Shown: one piece after another, positions 1 to 11,420 of the stretch | Layout of the letters: every line of letters starts with the position of its first letter | How positions within the stretch are numbered: position 1 is the stretch's first letter | From: Callorhinus ursinus | Taxonomy: Eukaryota; Chordata; Mammalia; Carnivora; Otariidae | Assembly (NCBI RefSeq): GCF_003265705.1 | Contig: NW_020312894.1 | Location: 4,005,294 to 4,069,293 of the forward strand | DNA length: 64,000 bases | Direction of reading: 5' to 3' | The notes under the pieces: generated by a model | The model's input: only the letters and a program-made list of their open reading frames with translations | What the model was told of the DNA's origin: nothing | Database searches by the model: none | Translations under genes and position numbers: made by a program

Positions 1-165
1 GAGCGGGGTATTTTCAAACTAGCGATGTCATCGGAGTTATCGTGGAAACGGGTTTTAAATTACCGCCTTTCAACGGTGAGCCCAGCTAATAGGAAATCCA
101 GAAATCCAGTTGCCTGAGTCAACTGCTAAATTTTTAAAAAGTGAAATACAGTAGGTAGGACGGTT

Positions 166-195
166 CCCCCCCCACCTCCCCCCACCCTCCCCCCC
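166..195 (-). repeat. C-rich tract, quadruplex-capable on the minus strand
   Basis: Four C runs (8, 6, 3 and 7 bases) are separated by loops of 4, 1 and 1 bases. On the minus strand these are four G runs of at least three, which fits the standard G-quadruplex pattern. The plus strand could form an i-motif. The tract sits in otherwise AT-rich DNA. Confidence 0.6.
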
Positions 196-1679
196 AGCAT
201 CTTAAACATCCCTCTCCTTTGAAAATCTCCCGAGTGCTGGGTTATACTAGTTATTACCAATTGAATTTTCAATAGCCAACTTTCCAAGCCCTAACTTTGA
301 CAAATTTTATTTCACATTTGTCAAAGGAAATAAAGCTGACAGCATTACAGGGGCTGTGTACTAAAAGTGGTATCTCAATTCCAAGTCTGTCCAACCTTTT
401 CTTCCCTAGGGGGGCATTAAATCTGGACCCAATTCACAGCTTTGTTTGAACACTATATTTTGCCTTTTCTTTGCACCTTTGATATTTATTTCGGTGTTAA
501 ATCTATTCTTCCCTTCATCTATTACCCTGTTTTATTTCTGTTTTTGAGAACCTATATTTTTGCTAATAAATATTCACTACAGCATTTCATCCTGTACTTA
601 ATATGCCCAGTGCATGTTTTCTGTGCTAACTTCGCAACAGATTGAGTGGACATTCCACTGTTGCAGCATAGTCATAAAATTCAGGAACTTATAAAACCTA
701 CCTTTCCCCTTCCACCATGGCTTTGCTACAGTATTATTTTCTGCCCTCTCCTCCCCCCCACTGGCTTTGGCAGCCCTGAGCAGAGCCACAGCTCCCCCCT
801 GTGGCCTCCTCGGGGGATGGCTTCCCCACCACAGCCTCCTTCCCACTGTCCTTGGCTGGTGCATTTCTGTCGGACCACATTTTTAAACCCCAGGCTACAG
901 GCCTGACTTCAGGTGCCAGGAGGTAGGTGAAAGAGAAGGCAGTCACAAGGAAAAAAAAAATGTCCTTTACACAGGAGCCCACGTTCACCGATGCTCACGC
1001 ACACAATTAGCGATTAGTGTTTGCACTTGCTTTTTTGTCTTCTGGGCTCCTAGGCACTCACACCACCACCAGCATCTCTTGCAGTGGCGTGGGGATACGG
1101 GAGCCTGCGTGGAGCTCTGGGCTGTGCAAAACTACATGCGTATATGTGCGTTATGGTCGCGCTCAGACTGCTCCAGGAAAATCCCACACAAGATTCTTGC
1201 CAGATTTGAGGCAGTGCTCAGTGTAATAGAAACACTGTTCACTTGGAGGAAGGTAGAATTATAGCCAACTTAAAAAAAAAAAAAAAAGCTTAACATATGA
1301 CAGCGACTCAGCTGGAACCCTGCAACACATACCGCACGCATCTTTGATCTTGCGCATCACATTAAGTAACAAAGACCAGAGGACTTCAGATATGTACTAG
1401 ATAGACTGCGTTTGATCACAGTAAAAGGCTTTGCCCCATCCCGGACTATGGATTGCATCATCGATTTTTCTTTTTCTCCCCCCCGAAAGAAGGGACTCTT
1501 TTAAGTATGTCTGATTCTTTTAATTAGATCATTACTGCTATTGTAATGTTTACTCCAGTATCTTCTCTTATGAATAGCATGGGGCTTTTTAACAGTACTT
1601 GTTAACACTGCCCCTGGTATCATTTGGGAAAATAACATTCAAATAGTTACGTCTGAGTAATAAATATGGCTGCTTTCAC

Positions 1680-1711
1680 ACATGCACACACGCACACACA
1701 CCCCCCCCCCA
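1680..1711. repeat. Short CA-rich and poly-C low-complexity tract
   Basis: An imperfect CA repeat (CACACACGCACACACA-like) runs directly into a block of about ten C bases. It is an ordinary simple repeat with no visible host element. Confidence 0.7.
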
Positions 1712-2259
1712 CAAATTGTTTGAAATCACTTCTGAAAAACACCACCGTTTCTTGCTACTTTAGGAGATGAGCTAACGTGAGAACGAGCACACACACCGTA
1801 TTATGCATGTAAATGCATGCGGTCCACAGAGAAACTTGGTGTGGAGCGTCTGTCTGCGTCTGAAAACATAGGAAAGTTTTTACGCAATGATTTGAAAGAT
1901 TTGAAAGGAAATACTTGAATCTGCTCCTTGATCCCAATCTAGCAAGCAGAATCACTGAGATTTTTCTTTCTCTGTGGCCAGGGGCCTCACTTTTCCTTTC
2001 CCTGGCTCCCTCTTTTCTGGCTCTCCTTCGTCTATTGACCTACTACTCGCTTCTTGTGTTTTTATTATGCACTCTTAACCTCAGTTTGATGAATCTGGGC
2101 CATCCATGGGTTTGGCGGTGGTCAATTGGCTGCCTAGTGATGTAGCTGGAGTGCTTTGTGAATGTGCGGAGAACACATCGGGGAGGCTTCCTACATGCTG
2201 GGGCCCCGTGCGTTTAAGTGCAACTTAAGACAGTGATTTGTTTGCAAGCGCAGCTGCAC

Positions 2260-3010
2260 ATTTTCAAAAAATCGTGGCCACTGATGTCAAATTAATAACT
2301 ATTAAAGGAAGCACATACATTACTCGATAATTTTCAAAGACAATAATTGGTATAATTGATCTCTTCAAATATCAGCGTTTATGACGTGAGTCATGGAGGA
2401 AAGCAGGGTTTATTTGTTTCTAAGGAAGGACAGCATCATTTTATTCAGGGAAACCTAAGCACTTAGGCTCAGGCAACTGGACAAGTATGAAAGAGGCTGT
2501 TCTTAGCGTGCGTAATGTAACTTCCATGGCACTGCCTCTTAAAGTATGTTAAATAATAAATAACTTATTAAAACATGTTCAATGTAATAATGGCCTTTTT
2601 CATGAATTGTTGTAAAAGAGAGATTAGAAGAGTAGGGGAAGCAGCCTTCAGGGGAAAATAACGGGAATTTCCAGCAGTAGAGTGCTGTAATGGTTCTATA
2701 TTTTTAAACATGCCTGCACTCTATTCATAGTCATTTAAGTGCTTAAATAAGCACAATAAATGTAAATAATTTACTGCTTTGCAAACAGAAAATTGGGCAG
2801 AAAAATAATTTTGAATAGCAAGTTGGCTTGCAATCTTCGATGATTTGGGACCCTGTAAAATGCAACTGACATGGCTGTTCATTAAGCTCACTGCTCTTGA
2901 GCCTTCTTCACATTCATTAGCGATTAATTCCGACAGATATTTAACTTAATAAGGTAAGCAAATAAACAAAAAATCACTTTCTGTGCCTTAAGGTTTTTAG
3001 ACCCCTAATT
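2260..3010. promoter_or_regulatory. Candidate conserved regulatory element block
   Basis: This 750-base stretch has no recognisable repeat and many homeodomain-type words (TAATAA, ATTAAT, AATTATC). It also contains an ATGAC/GTCAT inverted repeat enclosing a perfect AP-1 heptamer (2387-2393). Unique, AT-rich, motif-dense DNA of this kind is typical of distal enhancers of developmental genes. I have no alignment, so conservation is inferred. Confidence 0.35.
2381..2394. promoter_or_regulatory. AP-1/CRE-like composite site
   Basis: The sequence ATGACGTGAGTCAT contains a perfect AP-1 heptamer, TGAGTCA, directly after a TGACG half-site. The ends ATGAC and GTCAT are inverted repeats. Such sites bind bZIP dimers of the Fos/Jun/ATF or Maf type. 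A single 7-base match is common by chance, so function is unproven. Confidence 0.35.
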
Positions 3011-3070
3011 GCTTTTGTGCACTAATTATCAAGATTAACACCTTACACTTTCCTCACTCTGTTTCGCCTT

Positions 3071-3072
<2 letters not shown>

Positions 3073-3119
<47 letters not shown>

Positions 3120-3129
3120 NNNNNNNNNN

Positions 3130-3183
<54 letters not shown>
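3073..3183. repeat. Long poly-A tract containing a 10-base assembly gap
   Basis: There are 47 uninterrupted A bases, then 10 N bases (3120-3129), then 54 A bases, followed by a G and seven more A. No SINE or LINE body is visible on either side. The true content of the gap is unknown: it could be only more A, or it could hide a retroelement. The long F-rich frame that reads through it on the minus strand is an artefact. Confidence 0.95.
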
Positions 3184-3185
<2 letters not shown>

Positions 3186-3539
3186 AAAAAATGCCACCAG
3201 TGTATTTTGAAAATCTTTTAAGTGGGAAGTGGGAAGTGGGAAAGGGTTAAGGATTTTCCTTCCTAAGACAAAATGACCACCCACCAAAACGAGAGACTCC
3301 GGCTAAGTTGTGCGTGGATTTTTTAAAACGTTCGCTGAGCGGAGGAACCACACACATCTGTGCCGAGAGGATAGAGCTTGAATGGAATTCTAAGCCAGGA
3401 AACGAACGCTTCTGTCACACGGATAAATCAGACTTCCAGAAGGAGTGGTGGACGGTGCGTCGGCTCGCTCGTCAGGTCTCAGGCTACATTTTCGAGGCGG
3501 TGTTCACCAAAGATTTGCCGTTCAGCTCTTAGATTTAAA

Positions 3540-3760
3540 AGTTTATATTAACTTAAGATCATATGTAGTTATCAACACTTTGTAATTAGTGACCAACCAC
3601 TTTCAGGTTCTTTAATATTTACTGTAATAATATTATTCATAATGGAGTCATTCAGTATTCATGTGGATATAATATGTAATTCCATTGTAATTTAGCATTA
3701 ATTAATGTCCACTTATTGCCGCATATTATAGTATAGGAAACAATTTCTGATAAGAGACAC
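3540..3760. promoter_or_regulatory. Candidate conserved regulatory element
   Basis: This is repeat-free AT-rich DNA with clustered TAAT/ATTA words, including a perfect 12-base palindrome CATTAATTAATG (3696-3707) that matches paired homeodomain half-sites. Enhancer identity is inferred from composition only. Confidence 0.35.
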
Positions 3761-4767
3761 CAGTGTAATTTAAGGATGAATCTGATTGTGATTTGAATAA
3801 TGATATGCATTGCTTCGTGTCCTCATGCCTCTGCCCCATCCCCACTCTCCCGCACAGGTGTGAGCCTGGAGGACTCTCACACACATCGTACAGATGTGCA
3901 CACATGCACATGTATGAGTGTGGAGCCCAATAGGTATCTGTCAAGCACACTAGTCTAAAGTGTTTGGAATCCCTTTCGAGATCTTGCTTTCAGAGGGTTT
4001 GTCACTCTCAGGGCTTTAGGTCACCCCTGCAATACCCACACAAGTCGCCACCTCAGTTTCTCTCCTAAAAACACACCGTTGTAAGACAGTTGTCCTTTCA
4101 TGCAGAGGCACTTATTTTTAAAGAGACAATTACAAAAGGACTGTAAAAATGAAAGCAAATGTCCATTGGTCTATTTATCCATCCATCTCTCTCTCGTTCT
4201 CTCTATCTATCTAAATAAATATTTCATTTTGTTTTTTTTTTTCCCCCTGCTCACCTATCTCAGAACAAACCTAAAACTGACTCCCGAGAAGGGCCACCTT
4301 GGAAGGTGAAGTGAGAAGGTGCTTCCCCAGCACTGGTCCCCGGCTTGGCGAGGCTCGGAGCTGCGCTGCCCCTGGAATAGCTCTCCAGCCTCGGGTAGCT
4401 AATTGCTACTTGCTGGTCTTGTGAAAAGTCAGGAAGCTCTACCACCACTCCGACTTGAACTTGATACCCTATTTCACTCGTTCCTGTAGCATTAGGGGAT
4501 TTAAAAACTCCTTTTCCTTGAATTCTTTTCTCTCTTTAATGGGTGACTGGATAAATTCAGTGGTGGATTTCTGTGACACTAAAACAGCAGAGAACTCTAT
4601 GATGCACTCTCGCTATGTGGTTTAAAAATCCCTCACCATATGTTTTCTCCCTGGAATGCCTCGTCTTGCAAAATTACAGGAACCGAAGCTTAAAAACACA
4701 ATTAGGTAGTTTAAAATGAAGTATTAAAGAAATACCGCATATATTCAGATGCCTGCAATGTTTTCTT

Positions 4768-4794
4768 CCTCTCTCTCTCTTTTTTTTTTTTTTT
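4768..4794. repeat. CT repeat followed by poly-T
   Basis: A short CTCTCT block is followed by about 15 T bases and then G/T-rich sequence. It is a simple low-complexity tract; no retroelement body is attached that I can recognise. Confidence 0.8.
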
Positions 4795-5213
4795 GGTTTT
4801 GTTTTGTTCTTGGGGTTTTCAAAAAGCCTCTACTGTATTTGATTTTTATACTAATCATGCCCCATATTTTTTGGATTATGTTATATAGGCTGTGGTTAAA
4901 TTATAAATGAAAGAGTGAACTACCAGACTTCTTGTCATAACAGCAGCTTTTATGTTGTTACAGAAAATGCAAAAAAAAAAAAAAAAGGCGTTTTGCGTTG
5001 AAGGGTCCCCTCGCTTATTCTGTGCTGCTTAATGTATATAGGCAGACAAGCAAAGCAATTTGTAGAAATGTTTTTTGCAGTATTTTGAAAATTACAGCAC
5101 CCTCTCCATCCTCTGAGGGGAAAATGAAAGGAAACTAAATACACAATGCATAAATGTAGCTACCCCCCACCCCTGCCCGCCCCAGCTTCGTGCATTCCTC
5201 CTTAGGAAACATA

Positions 5214-5270
5214 GGCGCGCGCACACACTCACGCGGGAACGCGCACCCGCGCTCGCGCACACAGAGCGGA
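5214..5270. repeat. CpG-rich alternating purine-pyrimidine tract
   Basis: About a dozen CpG dinucleotides fall in 57 bases of alternating CG and CA/GC steps. This is far above the surrounding AT-rich DNA. Such tracts can adopt Z-DNA. It is too short to count as a CpG island. Confidence 0.6.
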
Positions 5271-6174
5271 CTCCAAGTTAACATTTCTTCGAAGGTTGCC
5301 GGCCAAGGAAGCTGTTTTATATATGGTGGCCACCTAAAAATCACCTTCCACAATTCCAAGTGCCTTCTTCTTCGGTTGTTTAAAAAGAAGGAAAGGCAAC
5401 AAAAAGCCTGCATAACCAGAGGATGAAAAAAGGAATGGGGTATCAGCTTGTAATCTCTATACATTTTTGTTTTCCCATTAAACTTAGTTCAAATTCACTA
5501 TACATGAAAACACAGTAAAATATTTTATAGACGTCTTGTATCACACTGCTCAAAGCACTTGACTGAAAGGCTGCTTTATGTCCTGAACCTAAAGGGCTGG
5601 AATTTTAAGATATAATTTATACTCAGCAAATTGATGAAATATTTAGTTTATAGGCTGTGGCATTTTAGGTCCATTGTAACTGCATCACTTAAAAGACTCG
5701 GCTATGGTGCAGGCACGAAGAATAATTTTCTGCATTAAATCTACTGCCATGCTTAACCGTTTTGTTAATTTGTCCCCAAACTTTTGCCAACTGGAATGGG
5801 GTTAAGAGGTCAGGGAAGCCTGCGGAACCAGGATGGATTATCTCTTTGTCTGAAGTCATTTGTTGGGCTCCTTCTAATGGAAGGCGAGATTTCACAGTAT
5901 CTACTGGAGTTGCTCAGATGCTTTCCATAAAGAGCAGATCCTATGCAAAAATCAATAGCATAGCTTATGCCCTTCATTTGTAGATAAGTGTATTCTTGAA
6001 TGTCTGAAAGAATATTTGATGTGAAACTTAAAACAGTGCTGGAAAAATATCTTTGCCTTAATTGCCTTTCTCTCTGCAGTGATGTGAGATGCCTCGCCAA
6101 GGAAGTGGGTATTGGGGGAGCTCTGCGTGCCGGGTTCGGCTCCTTTGCTCCCCTGCAACCAGCCTTAAGGACTG

Positions 6175-6206
6175 TTTTTTTTTTTTTTTTTTTGTTTTTT
6201 TTTTTT
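6175..6206. repeat. Interrupted poly-T tract
   Basis: About 32 bases of T with a single G interruption. It could be the tail of an old minus-strand retroelement, but no body is recognisable downstream. Confidence 0.9.
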
Positions 6207-7847
6207 GGTTTCACTGGATGAACTGTCTTCCCGAGATAACAAATCTTCTTTTGCAGCACTTGGCGGAGTTTGGTTAGGGGCTACCTCTGAGCAACATGAA
6301 CTTGGCCTTGCTGGTGTCTTACACTAATACCTTCACTCCTGTTAGGAATCAGGGTGCTCAGGAAACAGCCCTGAGCCATACAGCTGATTATTTCACCAAA
6401 TTTGCATCTTTTCAACAATAATGGGGATGGCTTCCACAAATGCTCCCAGGCTCTAAATAGATGTTAAGTGGTTGTTTCTAGTTCCTTCTCTCTCTGCTCC
6501 CTGGAGAGCCACTTTGCAACCCACCCACTCTTAGCCTTGTGGGAGGTCACTGGTGGGGCCGAGGCCTCCTGGGCCTGGCAGCCTGTCCCCAAGGCTGCAG
6601 CAGGCTGGCCGGGCTTGTTGTCCTGGCCGGGGTCCTTCTGGGAAGCCCTGGCACCGAGGCTGGCTCCCTCCCGTGGCCCGTCACCTGACGGCGGGAAGCT
6701 GGGCCCCTGCACACATAAGGCCTGAGGGGTGTCCCACCAGGGGCATCAGCCCCCTGCAGCACACTAAGACGGGGAGGGCAGGGAAGCAGGGCTTGGAGAG
6801 GGACGGGGTGGGGAGAGTGATGGGTGCCCGGGACTGGGAGTCTCAGGTAGGTCATAGGTATGAGTGAGGGTGGGGCAGGAATGAGCAGAGCTCCCAGGGA
6901 GGGGGGTGTCGAGGTCCCCCCCAACCCCGGGCAGGTACCGCCTTGCTTCTGACTGGTAGCCGGACGTGGGCTGAGCAGAGTGGACTGTCCCAGAGCAAAT
7001 ATTTTTTTTTAATGTGGTTTTGATTAAAGATAGGATAAAGTTTTGTGTTCCAAAAATGCACCAGATGTTTGTTCTAATTATTTACTGCCCTCTGCCAGCC
7101 CCCGGCCGGTCCGTTCTGCCATGACTGTCAGACCTGCTGTGCTCTGTGTGTGGCCAGAACTCGTTCAGAGAGGCAGACTGGCAGCTTTGGGCCCCTGGGT
7201 GCTCCTGGGGTGGGAGGGTGCTTTTCGAGAAAGGGATGTCCTGGGGGGCTTGTTCTACTTTTGGCAGCTGCCTGGATGACTGGAAAAGCCAAGTGTCCAC
7301 AAGCAGCCCCTGGTCCTTCCATGGCCCCCATACCTCTTCTTGTCCCAAGGGGCACTTGGGGACAGAGCCAAGGGTGCCCCTACTCCCCTTCCTTTGGGGC
7401 CTGTCCGGTTGGTAAAACTGAGGGATTTGCACTACATGGACCCACTTTAGTATCTACTGACTCTGCAGGGCAGGATGAAGGTTAGAAGCAGCTGGACCTT
7501 TGCAGCAGGTGTGTCCCAGAGCCCTGCGAGTGTCTCGTGGACATGGCCTTGAACCTCCTGAGAGCATCTTTCTTAGGAGGCTCACTTTTATGTGCTGTGT
7601 GAATTTGCTTGCCCCATTTGTGCTGTGGGAAACTACAAAACATTCTTTCCAAACCATGTCTGGAAAAGTGCATTTTTTTTTTTAATTGACACAAACGATA
7701 GCACTTGAGTTCCTTTCCTTTAAAATAACGTCACGGCGTACCAATCCTTCAGCTCCATAATGGATTAAAAGCCATGATGTTCTTAATTTTCCAGTAGAGA
7801 TGATTTATGACAAAACCCATTTTCTCAAAACACAACTTCTTCTATTT
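6207..7847. other. GC-rich unique non-coding DNA
   Basis: From about 6540 to 7660 the base composition is GC-rich with several overlapping open frames of 60-125 codons on both strands. They are mutually overlapping and rich in Pro, Gly, Ser and Arg, as expected from GC-rich non-coding DNA. No splice-bounded conserved frame or known domain is visible. CpG is sparse, so this is not a CpG island. Confidence 0.6.
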
Positions 7848-7853
7848 TATATA

Positions 7854-7886
<33 letters not shown>
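7848..7886. repeat. (TA)n microsatellite
   Basis: An alternating TA repeat of about 39 bases with one C interruption at about 7872. It is likely length-polymorphic. Confidence 0.95.
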
Positions 7887-9709
7887 GCAATGGTTTGTAC
7901 TTCAAATTTAAAAAATCTGGTAAATAAAATGGGATTTATTTTCCTTTGCATTGGCCATTGGGGTCCAAACCAAGGAAAGCAGGCAACAAACTCAAAAGAA
8001 TTTACAAATGGAAAATCGGGATCAAGCTTTTTCAGATTTCATGTTTATTTTGTAATGACATAACTCAAAGGCTTAATGACATCGTTCGTTATGGAAAATC
8101 TGAAATGAAGGAGTGAGTCTGATCTTTCTCTCTGGAAGGCACATCTTGCTTTATGTGCTTTATCTCATCCTTGACAAGGGCAAGAAGGGGAGGGGAAAAT
8201 ATAATGAGACCCATTTCCCTGTTGAAACAACAGATGGGGTAAAAGCAAGAAGAGCACCAGGGCCATGGGATAGATAACCTTTTATGGCAGAACCGGTCCT
8301 GTGGGGTGCTGCTGTGTCCACGGTGGGCAGAGTACAGGAAGGAGACCCTGGGAAACATGGAGACTGGGACACACTCACAGGTGTCTTTTTGGTCTGGAGT
8401 CCCATGATGACAGCCGGAATTCTGCCGTCAGAGAAACAATGCCGAATAATGACCACCCTTACCATAGAATTTTGTGGATTCTTGGATTTCCCTGGTCTCA
8501 CCCTATAGCTTGTTTTATTGCTTTTGTGTGATGAAGTTAATTTTTCTTAACTATGAATCGCATAGAAAGGGATAGCACTTTATCTCCAACTTCCATCAGG
8601 AAATTGTGAATCCAAACCCACCACCAAACACAAACACAGAAGACCCTGGCTGGGCTGGCCCAGCCCTCAGCCCTCCCCGGGGGCTCTTTGCCATCTGTGC
8701 TTCCTGACCTGTCCGTGGTGGACTCCACCCCCGGCCCCCTTCAATCACCCCGAGAAAATATTATGCACAAAATTTAAGAGCTTCAGGATAGCTCCTTTGA
8801 TTTTATGTGTCAGTCTATTTCCATACGCCAGCCTAACAGCCGTCAGCAGAAATGAACGAAGATTAGGAAAAACAAAAAAAACAAAATAAAACACTATTCT
8901 TCTGTTAATGAGATAAGATTATTAGTTACTTTCTTATTTAGAAAGATTTTACTTAACATATAAATAAACATTGAACATATAAATAAATTTAAGTGTCCTT
9001 GGTTTAGTTCATTTAAGGGGCAGTCATATACCTATATATTTATTTGTTTGTCATACATTTTTGTCTTTGTTTTATTTTCTTCTCTATGCTTCTATGAAAC
9101 AGATATTAATATATTATGTATTTACAGTGCAGCCTCAGATCATTACAATTCTGTTTATTTGTCCCTGCGCTTAGATATAATAGGACAAAATCATCATTGT
9201 ACTGGCAAGCTTGCAGTGTTCCGGAAAGATCTGTTAGAATTTTATTTTTTCAGATGTGCCCCCCGGTTCTCATGCGCATTGTAGTTCTTGGCTTACACTT
9301 TACCACCACCATTCAGCTTCCCTGGGAACCCCATCACTGCGTCCACACGCATGCTCTGACCTGTGCTACTCGGAGATTTTTGAGATGAAGTCATTGCTGG
9401 TTTGAGTTACTGGAGAGACGTTAATTCGTCCAGCTGGGCTGGCTCAACAGCCGCCCGACGCTTGGCCTTGACAGTCACCCTCAGTGAGGAATCGGCGGGA
9501 AGGAAGGGGGTGTGCTGAAGGGCACTGGGGGGCTCCTGACGGGGGGGGCGGGGAGTTGGGACCGCAGATCACAGACACGGGGCCACGAGGAAGCAGATAA
9601 GCTCCCCAGTCCCACAAGACCTGTATGAAAAACACCTTTCTTTAAAACTAGAATTTTAATGAAAAATCCTGGGCAGGGTCGGTTGCTATATTATCGAGTG
9701 GACAGTGAG
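7887..9709. other. Unique non-coding DNA
   Basis: No gene or clear transposon. The stretch switches between AT-rich (7890-8100, 8760-9260) and moderately GC-rich (8220-8500, 8640-8740, 9420-9620) DNA. Open frames are short and overlapping. Confidence 0.6.
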
Positions 9710-9776
9710 ATATATATACATATACATATATATATATATATATATTCTCTCTCTATATATATATATATTCTATATT
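9710..9776. repeat. Compound (TA)n/(CT)n microsatellite
   Basis: TA repeats with CA interruptions, a short CT block and then a second TA block. It is an ordinary compound microsatellite. Confidence 0.95.
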
Positions 9777-10018
9777 TTTGTGTCAGGAGAGACTATAAAT
9801 ACATATTAACACATCTATGTCACGAACCTATGGTGTGTTTTACGGGCCTGTTACTCTGACACGGGCCAGGCAGTCTCGATGCCAAGAGTGGCCTGTGCAC
9901 ATGCTGCCACACCATCCCGGGCGCGGGAGTCCCCACCCCGAGGCCGCGGGCAGCGCCTCTTACTTCCCCAAGCCGTTTTTGGGCAGGAATCCCGGGGCGC
10001 TCACCTCCAGCAGCACCT

Positions 10019-10050
<32 letters not shown>

Positions 10051-10914
10051 AGAGGCAGAGAATGAGCCCCTCCCTTCTCCCAGGTTGTAACATGTCCCTG
10101 ACCTCTCCACCCACACATTTACCACATAACATCCAGATGTCCAAAAACATTTTTGGAGAACTCTGTGAAATTTGATAGAATGTGAAATGTCATAGTCTAT
10201 GAACTCAGTGACTTGAATTGTAAAACAGCCCCAAGTTCTATATGTAACAAGGCAGCAGTCTTCCCTGGGGGTTAACCCTGATGAAGACCAGTGCTGAGGG
10301 GTCTTACGGGGTAAGGGGGAGTGGGGGGTCTGCCCCTACCCTGCCTGGGCTCACCTCTCTTTTTCTCCAATGCACTTTTTGCCTCAATGAGGTGTCTCTT
10401 CTCCCGAAAGCTTCCCGAAGAAAGCATTTGCTAATTTTTTGTTGTGACAGTTGAGGATTCGGGTGGCTTTTCTATGGAAACAGAATTCATAAGTGGCAGA
10501 AACATTTCTCAAACTCATGCGTTCTGCCTCTAAGATGCCAGAAGGAAGCGTCCTGTGTCCACACACCTGTCCAGTCTCCCCCCTCCCCTGCAATGCTGAC
10601 GGGAGCTTGGGGGGAGGAGGGGGTGGCTCATGCCTGGTCTGTGTCCCCCCCAAGGCTGGGAGCTCCTGGAGGGCAGGCCGCAGCTCCTTCTCCTTTGCTT
10701 TTCGCATACCAGCAATTGAATTAATTTTTGCTGAAAAACTGCAGCTATTCATACTGTGGAAAATTCATAAATCCAGAGGGTCAAAAGACCTCTGATTTAT
10801 ATCCTGTTAATAAAAGAAAACAAAGTGTTTGTTGCCAGTTTAACATCAATGCTGATGGGGCCTTACACGAAAAAATTGCCTCTTTTAAAAAAAACATATT
10901 ACAAGAATAGCATA
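9777..10914. other. Mixed-composition non-coding DNA with a long G run
   Basis: No gene is supported. There is a moderate cluster of CpGs at about 9920-10000, then the G homopolymer (10019-10049) and GC-rich DNA to about 10700. AT-rich sequence follows to the LINE fragment. Poly-Gly and poly-Pro frames here are artefacts of the G run. Confidence 0.6.
10019..10049. repeat. 31-base G homopolymer
   Basis: An uninterrupted run of 31 G bases. Pure G runs this long are rare and unstable, can fold as quadruplexes and are error-prone for all sequencing chemistries, so the exact length is doubtful. Confidence 0.9.
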
Positions 10915-11420
10915 TGCCCATTGTAGGATTTTTAGAAATATGGGAGATTGTTTTAAAAATTATAACTGGCCATAAACTCATTTCCTTTGGTTAATGTTTT
11001 GGTAATGCATCCTACTTTTATCTAGATTTTTAATATATCAATACTGTTCTGTCCATACAATTTTACTTGCTATCCTCTTCACTTAATGTTCTGTCTGTTT
11101 TCCCTATTTTGCATCAAAAGTCTATGTGAACATCCTTTATATGACAAATGTTCTTACAAATGGATTGAACATAATTAACTGAACTGATTCTTTATTATTC
11201 AATATTTGGTTCTTTTACTTTGCAATTAGATACAACCCTGTGTTGAACATCTTTGTGTAGAAAGCTTGTCCCTCATCTATGATTGTTTCTTTGGGGGTAG
11301 ATTTCCAAACTTACAATTTCTGAATGAGAAAATTTGGTAGTACTGCTTCCAAAAGAATCTGCCTGATTAACTCTCACCAACAGTCTGGGAGATGGTGAGG
11401 CTCATGTTCACTGTGGAACA
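10915..11420. mobile_element. Ancient L1M-like LINE fragment
   Basis: The run from about 11180 resembles, in order, the old mammalian LINE sequence that reads like TTGAACATCTTTGTGTAGAA, then GATTGTTTCTTTGGGGGTAGA, then a line matching the lysine-poor AATTGGTAGTACTGCTTCC-type block and CTCACCAACAGTCTGGGAG. Order and spacing agree with L1M-type copies I know. The copy is heavily diverged with no open frame. Orientation relative to the consensus and exact ends are uncertain. Confidence 0.5.

Larger units (their letters stand above)
1..3072. other. AT-rich, repeat-poor non-coding DNA
   Basis: No gene is supported here; open frames are all under 90 codons and match nothing I recognise. The stretch has almost no recognisable transposon. 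It holds a C-rich tract (166-195), a 16-base poly-A (1271-1286) and a short CA/C run (about 1680-1711). From about 2260 to 3010 it is rich in TAAT, ATTA and AATAA words, a composition often seen in developmental enhancers. That last point is inference from composition only. Confidence 0.6.
3184..6174. other. Non-coding DNA, AT-rich with simple tracts
   Basis: No gene is supported. A (GTGGGAA)-like triplet repeat lies at about 3222-3243. Motif-dense unique DNA occupies 3540-3760. A TC/T-rich patch is near 4178-4215, a CT then T tract at about 4768-4794, and poly-A at 4969-4986. A GC-rich alternating CG/CA patch lies at 5214-5270. The rest is unique AT-rich DNA. Confidence 0.6.

Noticed and set aside
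3054..3287. Minus-strand frame of mostly phenylalanine
   Set aside because: It reads straight through the poly-A tract and the N gap, so it is an artefact.
6722..6742. CTCF site
   Set aside because: CCACCAGGGGCATC is only a partial match to the CTCF core, and flanking positions do not fit.
9820..10125. Poly-Pro/poly-Gly frames around 10 kb
   Set aside because: They are produced by the 31-base G run.
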